64,000 nt of DNA from Escherichia coli (GTDB lineage: Bacteria > Pseudomonadota > Gammaproteobacteria > Enterobacterales > Enterobacteriaceae). The position numbers and the translations under genes were made by a program. Position 1 is the first letter of the stretch, and each line of letters opens with the position of its first letter. The notes under the pieces were generated by a model that did not search any database, was not told the DNA's origin, and saw only the letters and a list, made by a program, of their open reading frames with translations. Shown here in pieces: positions 17,377-26,505 of the stretch. Where the stretch lies: contig NZ_AP027764.1 of assembly GCF_036503815.1 (NCBI RefSeq), positions 930,001-994,000 on the forward strand. The letters run 5' to 3'.

Positions 17377-20247
17377 TTATATTTTTTCCAGCGCGGTGAG
17401 TATTTTCTCCGGTGTGAAATGCCATTCGCGTAACCAGATGCCGCAGGCATCGTGAATTGCGGTAGCAATCGCCGGAGCTGCGCCATTTACACCGATTTCT
17501 GAGATTGATTTCGCCCCGAATGGGCCGACTTTATCGTCGCTCGGCACCAGCACAGCGCGGAAATCACGCGGAATGTCACCAATTTTCGGTGCGCCGTAAC
17601 TGCGTAAATCACGCGTTAACGGGTGGCCTTCGGCGTCATAAATGATTTCTTCGCTCATACTGTGCCCGATAGCACGCAGGGTGGCTCCGTAGATTTGTCC
17701 CAACGCTAACTCTGGATTGACCGGTGTACCGCAGTCCAGCAAGGCATAGAATTTATCCAGGCGGATTTCACCCGTACGTGTGTTGACGGCAACTTCAGCA
17801 AAGTTTGCGCCATACGGGAAGGCGAAATCAGGCGTGATATAACTGGCAGTTCCCACCAGTGAACCAAAACCGGTGCCGGTTTCGCCTTTATGGGCAATAT
17901 CACCGAAACTAACTTCGCCTTTCTTGCCGCGAACGACACCCGGCGTTGCCAGTTGAACATCCTCCAGGGGTTCCCCCAGCATTTGTGCACCGTGGAACAG
18001 GATTTTCTCTCGGAGATTTTCTGCCGCCATACGCGCCGCGTTGCCGGAGAAACATGTACCGGACGAGGCATATGCGCCTTTATCAAACAGCGCATGATCG
18101 GTATCACCGGAGATAACATGCACGTCCTGCGGTGGGCAGTGCAGCACTTCTGCTGCCAGTTTCGTCACAACCGTATCCAGACCAGTACCAATATCCGCAC
18201 CGCCAGAATGAACGATAAAGGTACCGTCCGATTCCAGTTTGATCATGCAGTTAGCCTGATCGATATCCGGGATACCCGATTTCTGCATGATAATGGCGAC
18301 GCCACGACCGATGTGCCAGTCACCGTTTTGTGGTTTTGGTGAAGACCATTGGATCATCTCGCGACCCTGACGCAGGATCTCTTCCAGTGCGCAGCTGGCG
18401 GCGGAAGGAACGGAGGTCGGCGCTTTACCTTCACCGATTGCACCGAGAATTTTCAGCTCTTGCCCTTCGTGTACCCGATTACGTTCGATAATTTCCAGTT
18501 GATCGATCTGTAACTGTTCAGCCAGTTCCGCTAATGCCATAGTGATAGCGAAGTTACCTTTCGGTGCGCCATAACCCTGATAAGCACCATTTGGGCAAAT
18601 GTTGCTGTAGTAGGTGGTGACCTGGAAATCGACGTTATCGCATGGATATAACGGCAGCGACAGCGCCGGTCCGTTACACGGTACGGTGAGTGAGTGGTTG
18701 CCGTAAGGGCCTGTGTTGGCGCGGAAATCCATCTTCACAGCCGTCAGGCGACCATCTTTCTTTGCCCCCAGTTTGACGGTGACTTTCGCGACGTGACGAG
18801 AGGTGTTAGCAATAAACTCTTCTTCACGGGTGTAGCGGAACAGTACCGGACGCCCGGTCACGCAAGTTGCCCAGGCGCACACTTCTTCCAGCAGGATGTC
18901 CTGTTTGGAACCAAAACCACCGCCTACGCGTTCTTTAATGACATGAACTTTATGTTGTTTCATGCCCACGAGGCGCGCGACCTGGCGGCGTAAGTGCCAT
19001 GGTACCTGGGTGGAGGCGTGGATAACCAGACGATCGCCATCCATACGGGTAAAGCAGATATGAGTTTCAGTCGGGCATTGTTGCGCCTGAGTTGAGTTAT
19101 AGGTTCGCTCAATGATCACATCGGCATCGGCAAAGCCTTTATCCATATCGCCAATATGACCATGAATACTGGCGGCGATATTTTTACGAGGGCGAGAACC
19201 GATAGGGAAGTTGATAATCATATGCTCGCCGCGCTGGGCTGCATGGCTGTTATCGTCTTCCAGAGTGTCTGGCGCACCAGCAACATACACCACCGGTTCA
19301 TCGTGCACGACAGGCGCATCTTCCGCCATTGCTTCGTCGATCGACATTACAGGTTTAAGCACTTCATATTCAACGTCGATGAGCTTCAGTGCTTCGAGCG
19401 CAATTTCTTCACTTTCTGCGACGACCGCAGCAACGCGATCGCCGACGTGACGCATTTTCTTGCCGAACATACGGCGGTCAAGCGGTGACGGTTCCGGTGC
19501 GCTCTGACCACCCGGGGTATAGTAGATATCCGGGCAATTCAGGTGAGTAATAACGTGAACGACGCCCGGTAAGGCTTCAGCTTTGCTGACATCCAGATGA
19601 GTAATCAGTGCGTGAGCGTGTGGGCTACGTAACATTTTAATGACGCAGGCGTCAGCCGTTACGCGATCTTCAACATAGCAGGGTTTCGCCTGCACCATTT
19701 TCGCGGCATCAGTTTTAGGATAATGCTTGCCAATGACTTCAAGGTCGTCACGGAAAGTCGGAGCGATATCAATGGTGGCCTGCGGATTATTTTTACGTGC
19801 AACCGCCAGTTCAATGACCTGATAGTATTGTTGCCAGCCTGCATCGCGACTGAACAAACCAGAAAGCGCGTCGTCGATCTCTTCGCGGGTCGGTGCGGCG
19901 ATACGCTCGAGCAGATCAGTGATAATCAGAGCAGCAGCTGGATCGTTATAACCAGACTGCACCACGCCAACATCAACCATTGCCTGTTGAACCAGACTTA
20001 ACTCGTTCCATTTTCCCAGAGACTCTGCGGTACGAATATCTGCCTTCTCTAACTGTGCGGCGATAAGCAAGGACGCGTTAACGATATTACCGTTAAAGAT
20101 AATTGCGTCAGAACCGGCAAACCCGAATCCATCATCGCTGTTGCGTACAGAGTGCATTCCCATGTTAAACAACAGCTTTTGCACGTTTTCGCCTGGATTA
20201 ACGGTTAGCTCCTGAGGCGCGCCATTTAAAGTAAAGTGGATGATCAT
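17377..20247 (-). CDS. xdhD: putative Mo (Se-dependent) hydroxylase XdhD
   Basis: A 956-residue xanthine-dehydrogenase-family protein. Residues 1-150 have the shape of the [2Fe-2S] domain but lack its cysteines (SVRNSDDGFGF replaces the first cluster motif, VQSGYNDPAAA the second). Residues 165-956 are the molybdopterin domains, including GGGFGSKQD and the C-terminal GAKSISEIGVNG segment with the catalytic-type Glu. The family is tied by phylogenetic profiling to selenium-dependent molybdenum hydroxylases. It overlaps ygfM by 4 bases, so YgfM likely supplies FAD. The substrate is probably a purine; this is inferred from context. Confidence 0.92.
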   Translation of the reverse strand: MIIHFTLNGAPQELTVNPGENVQKLLFNMGMHSVRNSDDGFGFAGSDAIIFNGNIVNASLLIAAQLEKADIRTAESLGKWNELSLVQQAMVDVGVVQSGYNDPAAALIITDLLERIAAPTREEIDDALSGLFSRDAGWQQYYQVIELAVARKNNPQATIDIAPTFRDDLEVIGKHYPKTDAAKMVQAKPCYVEDRVTADACVIKMLRSPHAHALITHLDVSKAEALPGVVHVITHLNCPDIYYTPGGQSAPEPSPLDRRMFGKKMRHVGDRVAAVVAESEEIALEALKLIDVEYEVLKPVMSIDEAMAEDAPVVHDEPVVYVAGAPDTLEDDNSHAAQRGEHMIINFPIGSRPRKNIAASIHGHIGDMDKGFADADVIIERTYNSTQAQQCPTETHICFTRMDGDRLVIHASTQVPWHLRRQVARLVGMKQHKVHVIKERVGGGFGSKQDILLEEVCAWATCVTGRPVLFRYTREEEFIANTSRHVAKVTVKLGAKKDGRLTAVKMDFRANTGPYGNHSLTVPCNGPALSLPLYPCDNVDFQVTTYYSNICPNGAYQGYGAPKGNFAITMALAELAEQLQIDQLEIIERNRVHEGQELKILGAIGEGKAPTSVPSAASCALEEILRQGREMIQWSSPKPQNGDWHIGRGVAIIMQKSGIPDIDQANCMIKLESDGTFIVHSGGADIGTGLDTVVTKLAAEVLHCPPQDVHVISGDTDHALFDKGAYASSGTCFSGNAARMAAENLREKILFHGAQMLGEPLEDVQLATPGVVRGKKGEVSFGDIAHKGETGTGFGSLVGTASYITPDFAFPYGANFAEVAVNTRTGEIRLDKFYALLDCGTPVNPELALGQIYGATLRAIGHSMSEEIIYDAEGHPLTRDLRSYGAPKIGDIPRDFRAVLVPSDDKVGPFGAKSISEIGVNGAAPAIATAIHDACGIWLREWHFTPEKILTALEKI

Positions 20248-21023
20248 ACGGCTTCCTCCCCAGCCTGTTGGCAGTCGGCATAAAGGTCGGCTACCAGAAC
20301 TCCCGTGATATAGCGTTTATAGGCCACGCTGCCCCGCAAATCTTCCTGCGGGAAAATGGCGTTGGCGACAGCCTGTTCAAGGGCATCGCCTTCCAGGTTT
20401 TGTTTTTCAACATCGTGCAGACGCAGTGCTTTACTGGCCACGCCATCCAACGCAATTCGCATACCGTCGTGATCGGTTAACGCAACGGCTGCCGTTACTA
20501 CCGTTAACCCAGCCTGAGAACGGCTAATTTTGCGAGTCGCACAGGTGCGATACGGATCTTTAATGATGATTTCGGTTAGCAGGCGATCGCATGGGCAGGC
20601 CAGGTACTCCTCAATTGACAGAGTTTCACCGTTGCCAAAAACCAGTTCGGCATCCAGTGCCAGCAGGACGGGAAGCAGCACCGACTCTTCCTGCCGGGCG
20701 GCGATTTCACCACCAATGGTCGACTGATTACGAATATGGCGAGAGTAGACAAAGCCGAGGGCCTCACGCAGTGCTGCAGGAATAAACCGTGCATCACGCA
20801 GTGTTTGCAAGCGAGACATCGCGCCAATCCGCAATGCACCGTTATCCCAGTCAACCCAGTCCAGTTCCAGATCCTGTAAGGATATGGCAATCTTTTTATC
20901 GGTACGGGTTGGTGTGGCGTTGAGTTTACTGCCTCCGGCGAACCAGACGGCTTCATCCTGGTAGCGGCGCTTCAGTTCCAGCGCCTGTTCGACAGAGTCG
21001 GGCCTGAAAAATTGTTCAATCAT
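20244..21023 (-). CDS. ygfM: FAD-binding subunit YgfM of the Mo hydroxylase
   Basis: A 259-residue protein of the CO-dehydrogenase medium-subunit/XdhB type. The FAD pyrophosphate loop VWFAGGSKLNATP is near residues 27-39, and the second FAD motif, normally TIGGNI, is represented by STIGGEIA near residue 114. The C-terminal CO_deh_flav domain follows. Its stop overlaps the xdhD start, indicating a complex with XdhD. A perfect hairpin separates it from ssnA upstream. Confidence 0.92.
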   Translation of the reverse strand: MIEQFFRPDSVEQALELKRRYQDEAVWFAGGSKLNATPTRTDKKIAISLQDLELDWVDWDNGALRIGAMSRLQTLRDARFIPAALREALGFVYSRHIRNQSTIGGEIAARQEESVLLPVLLALDAELVFGNGETLSIEEYLACPCDRLLTEIIIKDPYRTCATRKISRSQAGLTVVTAAVALTDHDGMRIALDGVASKALRLHDVEKQNLEGDALEQAVANAIFPQEDLRGSVAYKRYITGVLVADLYADCQQAGEEAV

Positions 21024-21039
21024 CTTCTTTCCTTATTTA

Positions 21040-21064
21040 ACCCTCTTCCCTGCGGGAAGAGGGT
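21040..21064 (-). repeat. intercistronic hairpin between ssnA and ygfM
   Basis: ACCCTCTTCCC pairs perfectly over 11 bases with GGGAAGAGGGT across a three-base loop. No U tract follows in the direction of transcription (TTAAATAAGG). It may protect or process the polycistronic mRNA rather than stop it. Confidence 0.6.
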
Positions 21065-21073
21065 ATTTGTCAT

Positions 21074-22402
21074 TTATGCCAGCGCATCCATCCGACGCCA
21101 CATACTGGCAGCGGCTTTTCTGGCTTGCGCATAAATGGAATCGCAATCGAAGTTAAACTGACGGTCTTCATAGACCATCATGCCATTGACCATCACGCTA
21201 TGAACGCTGCCTGAGCCCATACCGAAAGCGATATGCCCGGCGATATTGTCTGCCAGCAGCGGCGTCGGCGAGTTGTAATCGCAAATGGTTAAATCGGCTT
21301 TGTAACCGGCTTCCAGAAGGCCAAATTTCGCGCCAAAATTGCGGCTCATCAGTTCGTTGCCGTTAGCCAGTGCTTTGGCAAAACTGTCAGGCCACAGCGG
21401 ACCACCCGCATCGCGATGTTTAAAGAAGGCAAATTTCATCTCTTCAAACATGTCCGAACCAATTCCGTCCGTTCCCAACGCCAGATTGCGGATGTCGCTA
21501 AGGTGATGGTTGTAGCCGACATGGTTGTTCATGTTTGAACGGGCGTTATGCACCAGGAATGCATCACGCTGATTGAGCAACGCGATGTCGTCTTTAGACA
21601 GATAAAGCCCATGAGCGACCAGCGTTTTGCTGTCGATGAGATCGAATTGCGCTAATCGTGCCAGCAGATCTTTGCCGTACCAGTGATGACTATGGGAAAC
21701 ATCGTAAAGGTCTTCCGCAGCGTGAATATGTAAACCACGGCCTGTGGCTTTCACGGCTTCACGCAGCATCTCCAGACCGGCATCCGGCACGGTAAACGGC
21801 GCGTGAGCACCGATATGTGCTTCCACCAGATACGGCTCGGTTGCTGCTTTCTTCGCCTCATCAATCTGACGGGCGAAGCGGATGTTTTCTTCTACACCTT
21901 CCTGTAACTCTTTGATGCCGTTGTTACGGTCAGTGGTTTCAAAACAGGTCATCGCACGCAGGCCAACTTTTAAAAATGCGTTGCGCAATGTGGAGAGCGA
22001 CCCGCCGATATACGCCGGAGAGGCATGGTGATCGATAACAGATGTACATCCGCTCTTAATCGCTTCCAGGGAACAAATCAGTCCGCTGTAATAGAGCGAC
22101 TCTTCATCAAGGGCGCGATCGAGCCGCCACCAGAGATTTTTCAGCGTTGAGATGAAATCCGGGCAGGGGGCGATGTTTGCCATAATTCCGCGGGAAAGTC
22201 CCGAGTAAAAATGGTTATGCGAGCAGACAATTCCCGGCATCACAATCCGACCATGCATCTCTTTGTAGCTGGCATCGGGGTAGCGTTGCGTCAGAGCATC
22301 GCCTATAGCGACAATCACATCATTTTCGATGACGATATCAACGCCTTCCTGCACTTTCGCGGGGTGTAACTGCACTGCAGTGACATTCTTCAGAATCAAC
22401 AT
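21074..22402 (-). CDS. ssnA: amidohydrolase SsnA
   Basis: A 442-residue metal-dependent amidohydrolase of the ATZ/TRZ (cyclic deaminase) group. The first metal motif is SHNH near residues 61-64, the second-histidine region HIHAAEDLYDVSH is near 225, and LGTDGIGSDMFEE holds the metal-binding Asp. The family co-occurs with XdhD, YgfK and YgfM in the Se/Mo hydroxylase clusters. Ring opening or deamination of a purine intermediate is a reasonable inference. It was first named for an effect on stationary-phase viability. It follows ygfK by 2 bases. Confidence 0.93.
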   Translation of the reverse strand: MLILKNVTAVQLHPAKVQEGVDIVIENDVIVAIGDALTQRYPDASYKEMHGRIVMPGIVCSHNHFYSGLSRGIMANIAPCPDFISTLKNLWWRLDRALDEESLYYSGLICSLEAIKSGCTSVIDHHASPAYIGGSLSTLRNAFLKVGLRAMTCFETTDRNNGIKELQEGVEENIRFARQIDEAKKAATEPYLVEAHIGAHAPFTVPDAGLEMLREAVKATGRGLHIHAAEDLYDVSHSHHWYGKDLLARLAQFDLIDSKTLVAHGLYLSKDDIALLNQRDAFLVHNARSNMNNHVGYNHHLSDIRNLALGTDGIGSDMFEEMKFAFFKHRDAGGPLWPDSFAKALANGNELMSRNFGAKFGLLEAGYKADLTICDYNSPTPLLADNIAGHIAFGMGSGSVHSVMVNGMMVYEDRQFNFDCDSIYAQARKAAASMWRRMDALA

Positions 22403-22404
22403 GA

Positions 22405-25400
22405 TTACACCTCCACGCGGCCCAGCAGATAATGATGATGCTGGTGGACATGGCTAATGATGCGGCACATATCGTTCAGCTCCGGTGGTACGTTGTTGAA
22501 CTGACCTTCGCTGTCGATGTTTAACACCCAGCTTTGGTTATTCAGACGTATGCGTACCTGGCAATCTTCCACAAGGAAGCCTGGGTTGCTGCTGTTATCA
22601 AAGTCTTGCGACAGGCTGAATACGGTGATTTTGTCTTTATATGGTTTACCGTTCCACGGGCAGAACTGGGCGCAGTTGCCGCATTCGTTACAGTAAGCGT
22701 CGAGGTGCAGCGTCTGGAAACGGTTCTGGAATCCAGGGACCGCAATTGAGACATTGGCGCGGTTAGGGCAGACATCCACACACTTGCTGCAAACGTAGTT
22801 ACATTCAAGGCAGCGTGCGGCTTCCTGGGCGACAAACGCGTCACGATCGTCGCTATCCACCAGGGTGATAGAGATATCGCCTTTGCGTTGATAGATTTCC
22901 GCCGGATTAACGTTGTTCCAATATTTATCGTTCTGGTGGGAACGGATATTTTCCCGACTCAGGATGGCATCGGTCGCCCGACGCGCAGTTCCGACAGCTG
23001 CAACGATAGAGGACGGTCCGCGCTGTACGTCGCCGATCATAAAGACGTCAGTCAGACGAGTTTCGCCATTATGGTCGACGTCTGGCCAGCCATTTTTGTC
23101 CAGCGGCACGCCCATCGCATTCAGGGCTTCAGTATCCTGCTGTTCGCCAATGGCGGTGATCAGGCTGTCTACATGCAGTGTTACTGTTTCGTTGGTTTCA
23201 ACCGGACGGCGACGACCTTTCTCATCAGGTTCGCCAAGCGACATAACGCGCAAGGTTAAGGTGCCATCAGCATCGAAACGTTCCGGATTATTCAGGAAAC
23301 GGAACTCCACGCCGTCGTGCAACGCTTCTTCATACTCTTCGCGCCATGCGGGCATCTCTTGCAGTGAACGACGATAAACGACCGTTGCTTTTTCTACGCC
23401 TGGAACGCGTAACGCCGCACGAGCGCAGTCCATTGCGGTGTTACCCGCCCCGACAACGACCACATGCTTGCCCAGCTTGAGCGTAGTGCCTTTGTTGTAT
23501 TCACGCAGGAAGGGGAGTGATTTCCACACATTTTGGTTGTCGCCCGCCAATTTCACACCGCTATTTTTATCAGTGCCGGTGGCAATCAGAACATAGTGGA
23601 AGCCCTGATTTTTTAACTGTTCAACGGTCAGATCGGGTGAGCAGCCATACTCAAATTTCACGCCGTGAGCGGCAACAAAATTGATATCGTGCTGAATTAA
23701 CTCTGCAGGAATACGGAACTGAGGAATGATATTTTTCACCACGCCGCCCGCATTGGCTTCGCGTTCAAACAGCGTAACCGGATGGCCCGCTCTGGCAAGG
23801 AAGTAACCTGCTGCCAGACCCGCCGGACCTGCACCAATCACGGCAACCGGATGGCGTGAACCAGAACCGGCTGGTTTGTGCCAGCGTTGCTTATATTCAT
23901 CCCAACCTTTTTCCAGCGCGACTTTTTTCAGTTCGCGGATATTCAGCGCACTGTCGTAATCCAGGCGGGTACAGTTGTATTGGCACTGGTGATCGCAAAT
24001 ATGACCGGTAATGGCGGGCAGGGCGTTGCGTTGGTAGATGAGTTCCAGTGCGTCGGCATAGCGGTGTTCGCCAAGCAGACGGATGTATTCCGGAATATCC
24101 TGTTTAATGGCGCAAGCAGTAACGCACGGTGCAACGTAGCAGTCGGTCAGCGGCAGGTCTTCTGCCACTTCAATACGCTCTTCTGGCTTCCAGTGTTTCT
24201 GAGTGTATTCCATGGTTAACGCGTCTGCTGCCAGTTTGTTCAGTCGTTCGACGTCAACATGGTCAAGCCCCCAGGCGTCGGAGCCTTCCAGCTCGCGCAT
24301 GCAGGCACTTAAGCGCAGATAGCCGCCAGGTTTCAGCAGGTCGGTTGCCATAGTAATAGGGCGAATACCAGTATCAAAAATATCGCGGATAGTCAGCTGA
24401 CTGGCACCACCGGAATAAGAAATGGGCAGTTTGCCGTCAAAGGCGCGAGAGAGAACTGCTGCAACATTGATGGAGAGCGGGAACAGCGCACGGCCTGACA
24501 TATACATCTCTTCACCAGGCAGTGCGCCTTTATTGTTGATGGTGCCGAGAGTGTTAGTCAGTTTTACGCCAAAGCCGAGTGATTTTTCTTTTGCCAGTAC
24601 CATCAGGCGTTCCAGCATTTCCAGCGCTTGCGTCAGCTTGAGGTCGTGATCAAATGACTCTTCTTTTAAGCCTATGTAACCGAAACCGCAGACATCGAGG
24701 ATCTCACGAACACGCGCGTACCCCAGTAAGGTCGGGTTGAGTTTCACAAAGGTATTGAGCCCTTTTTCTTCCAGCATGTAGCGGCAAATGGCTTCGATTT
24801 CATGCGGAGGACAGCCGTGCATCGTGGAGAGGGTAACGCCCTGCACCATGCTAGTGGGGATGCGAGCGGGTAAGGCCTGCAAGCATTCGCGTTTTTCCTG
24901 TAAGCCGTGGCGGGCTAAAAATGCGTCATCCTGGAGTAATTTATTCAGCGTATCGCGATATTGAGCGAATTTCGGATGGTCAGATGCGTCCATCATATTG
25001 TCGATGAACTGTTGCATCGGCGGTTGCTTAATACCTTCGAGGTTGTAACCGACGCTCATATTAAAGATGAACGATTTACCGGAATCAGAAGGCTGGAACA
25101 TCGCTTCGAGAAGGTGCAGGGCAAACCAGGCTTTGAGGTATTCATCCCAGGCTTTAAGCAGGGTAAATTCGGTAGACCATTCGGTGTTAAAGCACTCGTC
25201 TTCAGCGTCGATACAGGGCTTTTCCAGTTCCAGGCGGTCAAGAATTTGGACAGTTTTTAGTTCGATGAAGCGTCCGCCAGTCAGCCAGGATGTGACAATA
25301 TTTTGCGCGAGCTGCGTGTGCGGACCAGCGGCAGGGCCGACGGGAGTGGCACAGGTTTCACCGAAGACGCTAACAGTTTTACCTTTTGCGGGTGAGTAAA

Positions 25401-25503
25401 ACTGTTGCTCGGGAATACCAAAGATTGAGCGTTGTTGTTGGTATTCATCAAATATGCGCGTCAAAAGTTCCTCAAACGGAATGGGACGCATAATATCCCC
25501 CAT
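22405..25503 (-). CDS. ygfK: putative Fe-S/FAD oxidoreductase YgfK
   Basis: A 1032-residue cytoplasmic fusion. Residues 1-420 are a dihydroorotate/dihydropyrimidine-dehydrogenase-like barrel (GVKLTNTLGTINNK, SYSGGASQLTIRDIF). Residues 450-850 are a GltD-like module with a Cys-rich segment (CDHQCQYNC), FAD loop GAGPAGLAAG and NAD(P) loop GAGNTAMDCA. The C-terminus carries two ferredoxin clusters (CLECNYVCSKCVDVCP and CNECGNCAQFCP). The layout resembles dihydropyrimidine dehydrogenase, so reduction of a purine-derived ring is plausible. It opens the ygfK-ssnA-ygfM-xdhD operon behind a sigma54 candidate. Confidence 0.93.
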   Translation of the reverse strand: MGDIMRPIPFEELLTRIFDEYQQQRSIFGIPEQQFYSPAKGKTVSVFGETCATPVGPAAGPHTQLAQNIVTSWLTGGRFIELKTVQILDRLELEKPCIDAEDECFNTEWSTEFTLLKAWDEYLKAWFALHLLEAMFQPSDSGKSFIFNMSVGYNLEGIKQPPMQQFIDNMMDASDHPKFAQYRDTLNKLLQDDAFLARHGLQEKRECLQALPARIPTSMVQGVTLSTMHGCPPHEIEAICRYMLEEKGLNTFVKLNPTLLGYARVREILDVCGFGYIGLKEESFDHDLKLTQALEMLERLMVLAKEKSLGFGVKLTNTLGTINNKGALPGEEMYMSGRALFPLSINVAAVLSRAFDGKLPISYSGGASQLTIRDIFDTGIRPITMATDLLKPGGYLRLSACMRELEGSDAWGLDHVDVERLNKLAADALTMEYTQKHWKPEERIEVAEDLPLTDCYVAPCVTACAIKQDIPEYIRLLGEHRYADALELIYQRNALPAITGHICDHQCQYNCTRLDYDSALNIRELKKVALEKGWDEYKQRWHKPAGSGSRHPVAVIGAGPAGLAAGYFLARAGHPVTLFEREANAGGVVKNIIPQFRIPAELIQHDINFVAAHGVKFEYGCSPDLTVEQLKNQGFHYVLIATGTDKNSGVKLAGDNQNVWKSLPFLREYNKGTTLKLGKHVVVVGAGNTAMDCARAALRVPGVEKATVVYRRSLQEMPAWREEYEEALHDGVEFRFLNNPERFDADGTLTLRVMSLGEPDEKGRRRPVETNETVTLHVDSLITAIGEQQDTEALNAMGVPLDKNGWPDVDHNGETRLTDVFMIGDVQRGPSSIVAAVGTARRATDAILSRENIRSHQNDKYWNNVNPAEIYQRKGDISITLVDSDDRDAFVAQEAARCLECNYVCSKCVDVCPNRANVSIAVPGFQNRFQTLHLDAYCNECGNCAQFCPWNGKPYKDKITVFSLSQDFDNSSNPGFLVEDCQVRIRLNNQSWVLNIDSEGQFNNVPPELNDMCRIISHVHQHHHYLLGRVEV

Positions 25504-25576
25504 AACCCTCTCCTTAGCTTATACAGATATCATTGAGTGACCGGTGTTGAGAAATCCGGTGGTTTAGGGGGATAGA

Positions 25577-25591
25577 GCAACAATCGCACCA
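25577..25591 (-). promoter_or_regulatory. candidate sigma54 promoter of ygfK
   Basis: The minus strand reads TGGTGC-GATTG-TTGC: the invariant GG and GC are 10 bases apart and the -12 TTGC is perfect. The expected start near 25565 gives a leader of about 62 bases. This is the main signal in the 321-base gap 25504-25824. Confidence 0.6.
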
Positions 25592-25759
25592 CTCTTGCCA
25601 GGTTTGGCGGGAAATATAAAAAAATGTGAGGCGGCTCGAAACTTAAGGGCTTTTTGTGAATGAACTCACAGGTGCCAAATGAGAATTAAAATCACTCCTA
25701 AAAATTATTATTACCAGCCCATTTATCACTTTTTCTCTTTTCTCAAAATCAGTGATTCC

Positions 25760-25774
25760 TTATCATAATGATAA
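25760..25774. promoter_or_regulatory. degenerate shared element upstream of ygfK
   Basis: TTATCATAATGATAA is a near-palindrome and matches the shared element TATCAATATGAG at 9 of 12 positions. It lies about 170 bases upstream of the ygfK sigma54 candidate. I judge it a possible activator site, weaker than the three exact copies. Confidence 0.3.
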
Positions 25775-25824
25775 AGAAGGCTGGATGATTTAAATATTTG
25801 AACGCAAACGTTTAACTACGTTTT

Positions 25825-26403
25825 CTAAATTTCAGTATACCTTTTTTGCGCTGTAATAAAGTCGTCCGGAGTATCAATATCTAAAATTATTTCTGCATTT
25901 TCTATTTCGACGGAATAATGTTCTCCCATAAGGAGTGCCTGACGCATATTGGTGACATTGGGTCGCTGGGTTGCCTGCATCAGGCATGGCTTTGACACTA
26001 AAATCGGATGGCCGGGGATACCTTTATGGAGTGGCAGTATTGCGCCATCATTACGTAACAACCAGATTTTTCTAAAAATATCGATGGTGAGGGTTGGCAT
26101 GTCACCGTGGGTGAGAAAACAATGTTCGGTTTGCACCGCGGGTACTGCGGCCTTTACTGATGTCAGTAAACCCTGCGCATAATTTGGGTTGTGGATAATA
26201 GTGATATTACTCTGGTTCGCATAACGTTCGTGCAGTTCATTACCACGATAGCCGGTGACTAAAATAATTCGGCTACAAAACTGCAACGCATTTTTGATAC
26301 TTGCATCAAGAATTGTTCCCTGTTGCCAGGGTAACATCATTTTCCATTGCCCCATTCTTGATGATAATCCGGCAGCGGTAATTATACAGTCGATGGCTGA
26401 CAT
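25825..26403 (-). CDS. mocA: molybdenum cofactor cytidylyltransferase
   Basis: MocA (YgfJ, 192 residues) transfers CMP from CTP to molybdopterin, making the MCD cofactor used by xanthine-dehydrogenase-family enzymes. It has the nucleotidyltransferase motif AAGLSSRMGQWKMMLPW (about residues 10-26), a HGDMPTL acidic metal site near residue 99, and the MocA-specific GIPGHPILVS segment near residue 129. The gene lies upstream of ygfK on the same strand but is separated by the 321-base regulatory gap. It is divergent from yqeC and serves XdhA and XdhD. Confidence 0.95.
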   Translation of the reverse strand: MSAIDCIITAAGLSSRMGQWKMMLPWQQGTILDASIKNALQFCSRIILVTGYRGNELHERYANQSNITIIHNPNYAQGLLTSVKAAVPAVQTEHCFLTHGDMPTLTIDIFRKIWLLRNDGAILPLHKGIPGHPILVSKPCLMQATQRPNVTNMRQALLMGEHYSVEIENAEIILDIDTPDDFITAQKRYTEI

Positions 26404-26471
26404 AGTGGTTCCATTATTTATAGGGGCTAATAACGCCTGATAATTGCGTTACTTCCTGATGGATTAAGTTG

Positions 26472-26486
26472 GGGATAATTTATCCC
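26472..26486. promoter_or_regulatory. perfect inverted repeat upstream of yqeC
   Basis: GGGATAA-T-TTATCCC is a perfect 7-base inverted repeat with a one-base centre, 20 bases upstream of the yqeC GTG in the 102-base mocA-yqeC gap. It may be an operator or a small mRNA hairpin near the ribosome site. The protein binding it, if any, is unknown. Confidence 0.35.
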
Positions 26487-26505
26487 AGAGAGGTCATAAA
26501 GACTC

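Noticed and set aside
17377..20247. Selenocysteine codon in xdhD or ygfK
   Set aside because: Both genes read through without in-frame TGA. Selenium in this family is thought to be a labile cofactor, not selenocysteine.
25679..25768. 29-codon ORF in the ygfK upstream region
   Set aside because: The ribosome site is poor and the ORF runs through the putative activator site; no support as a gene.
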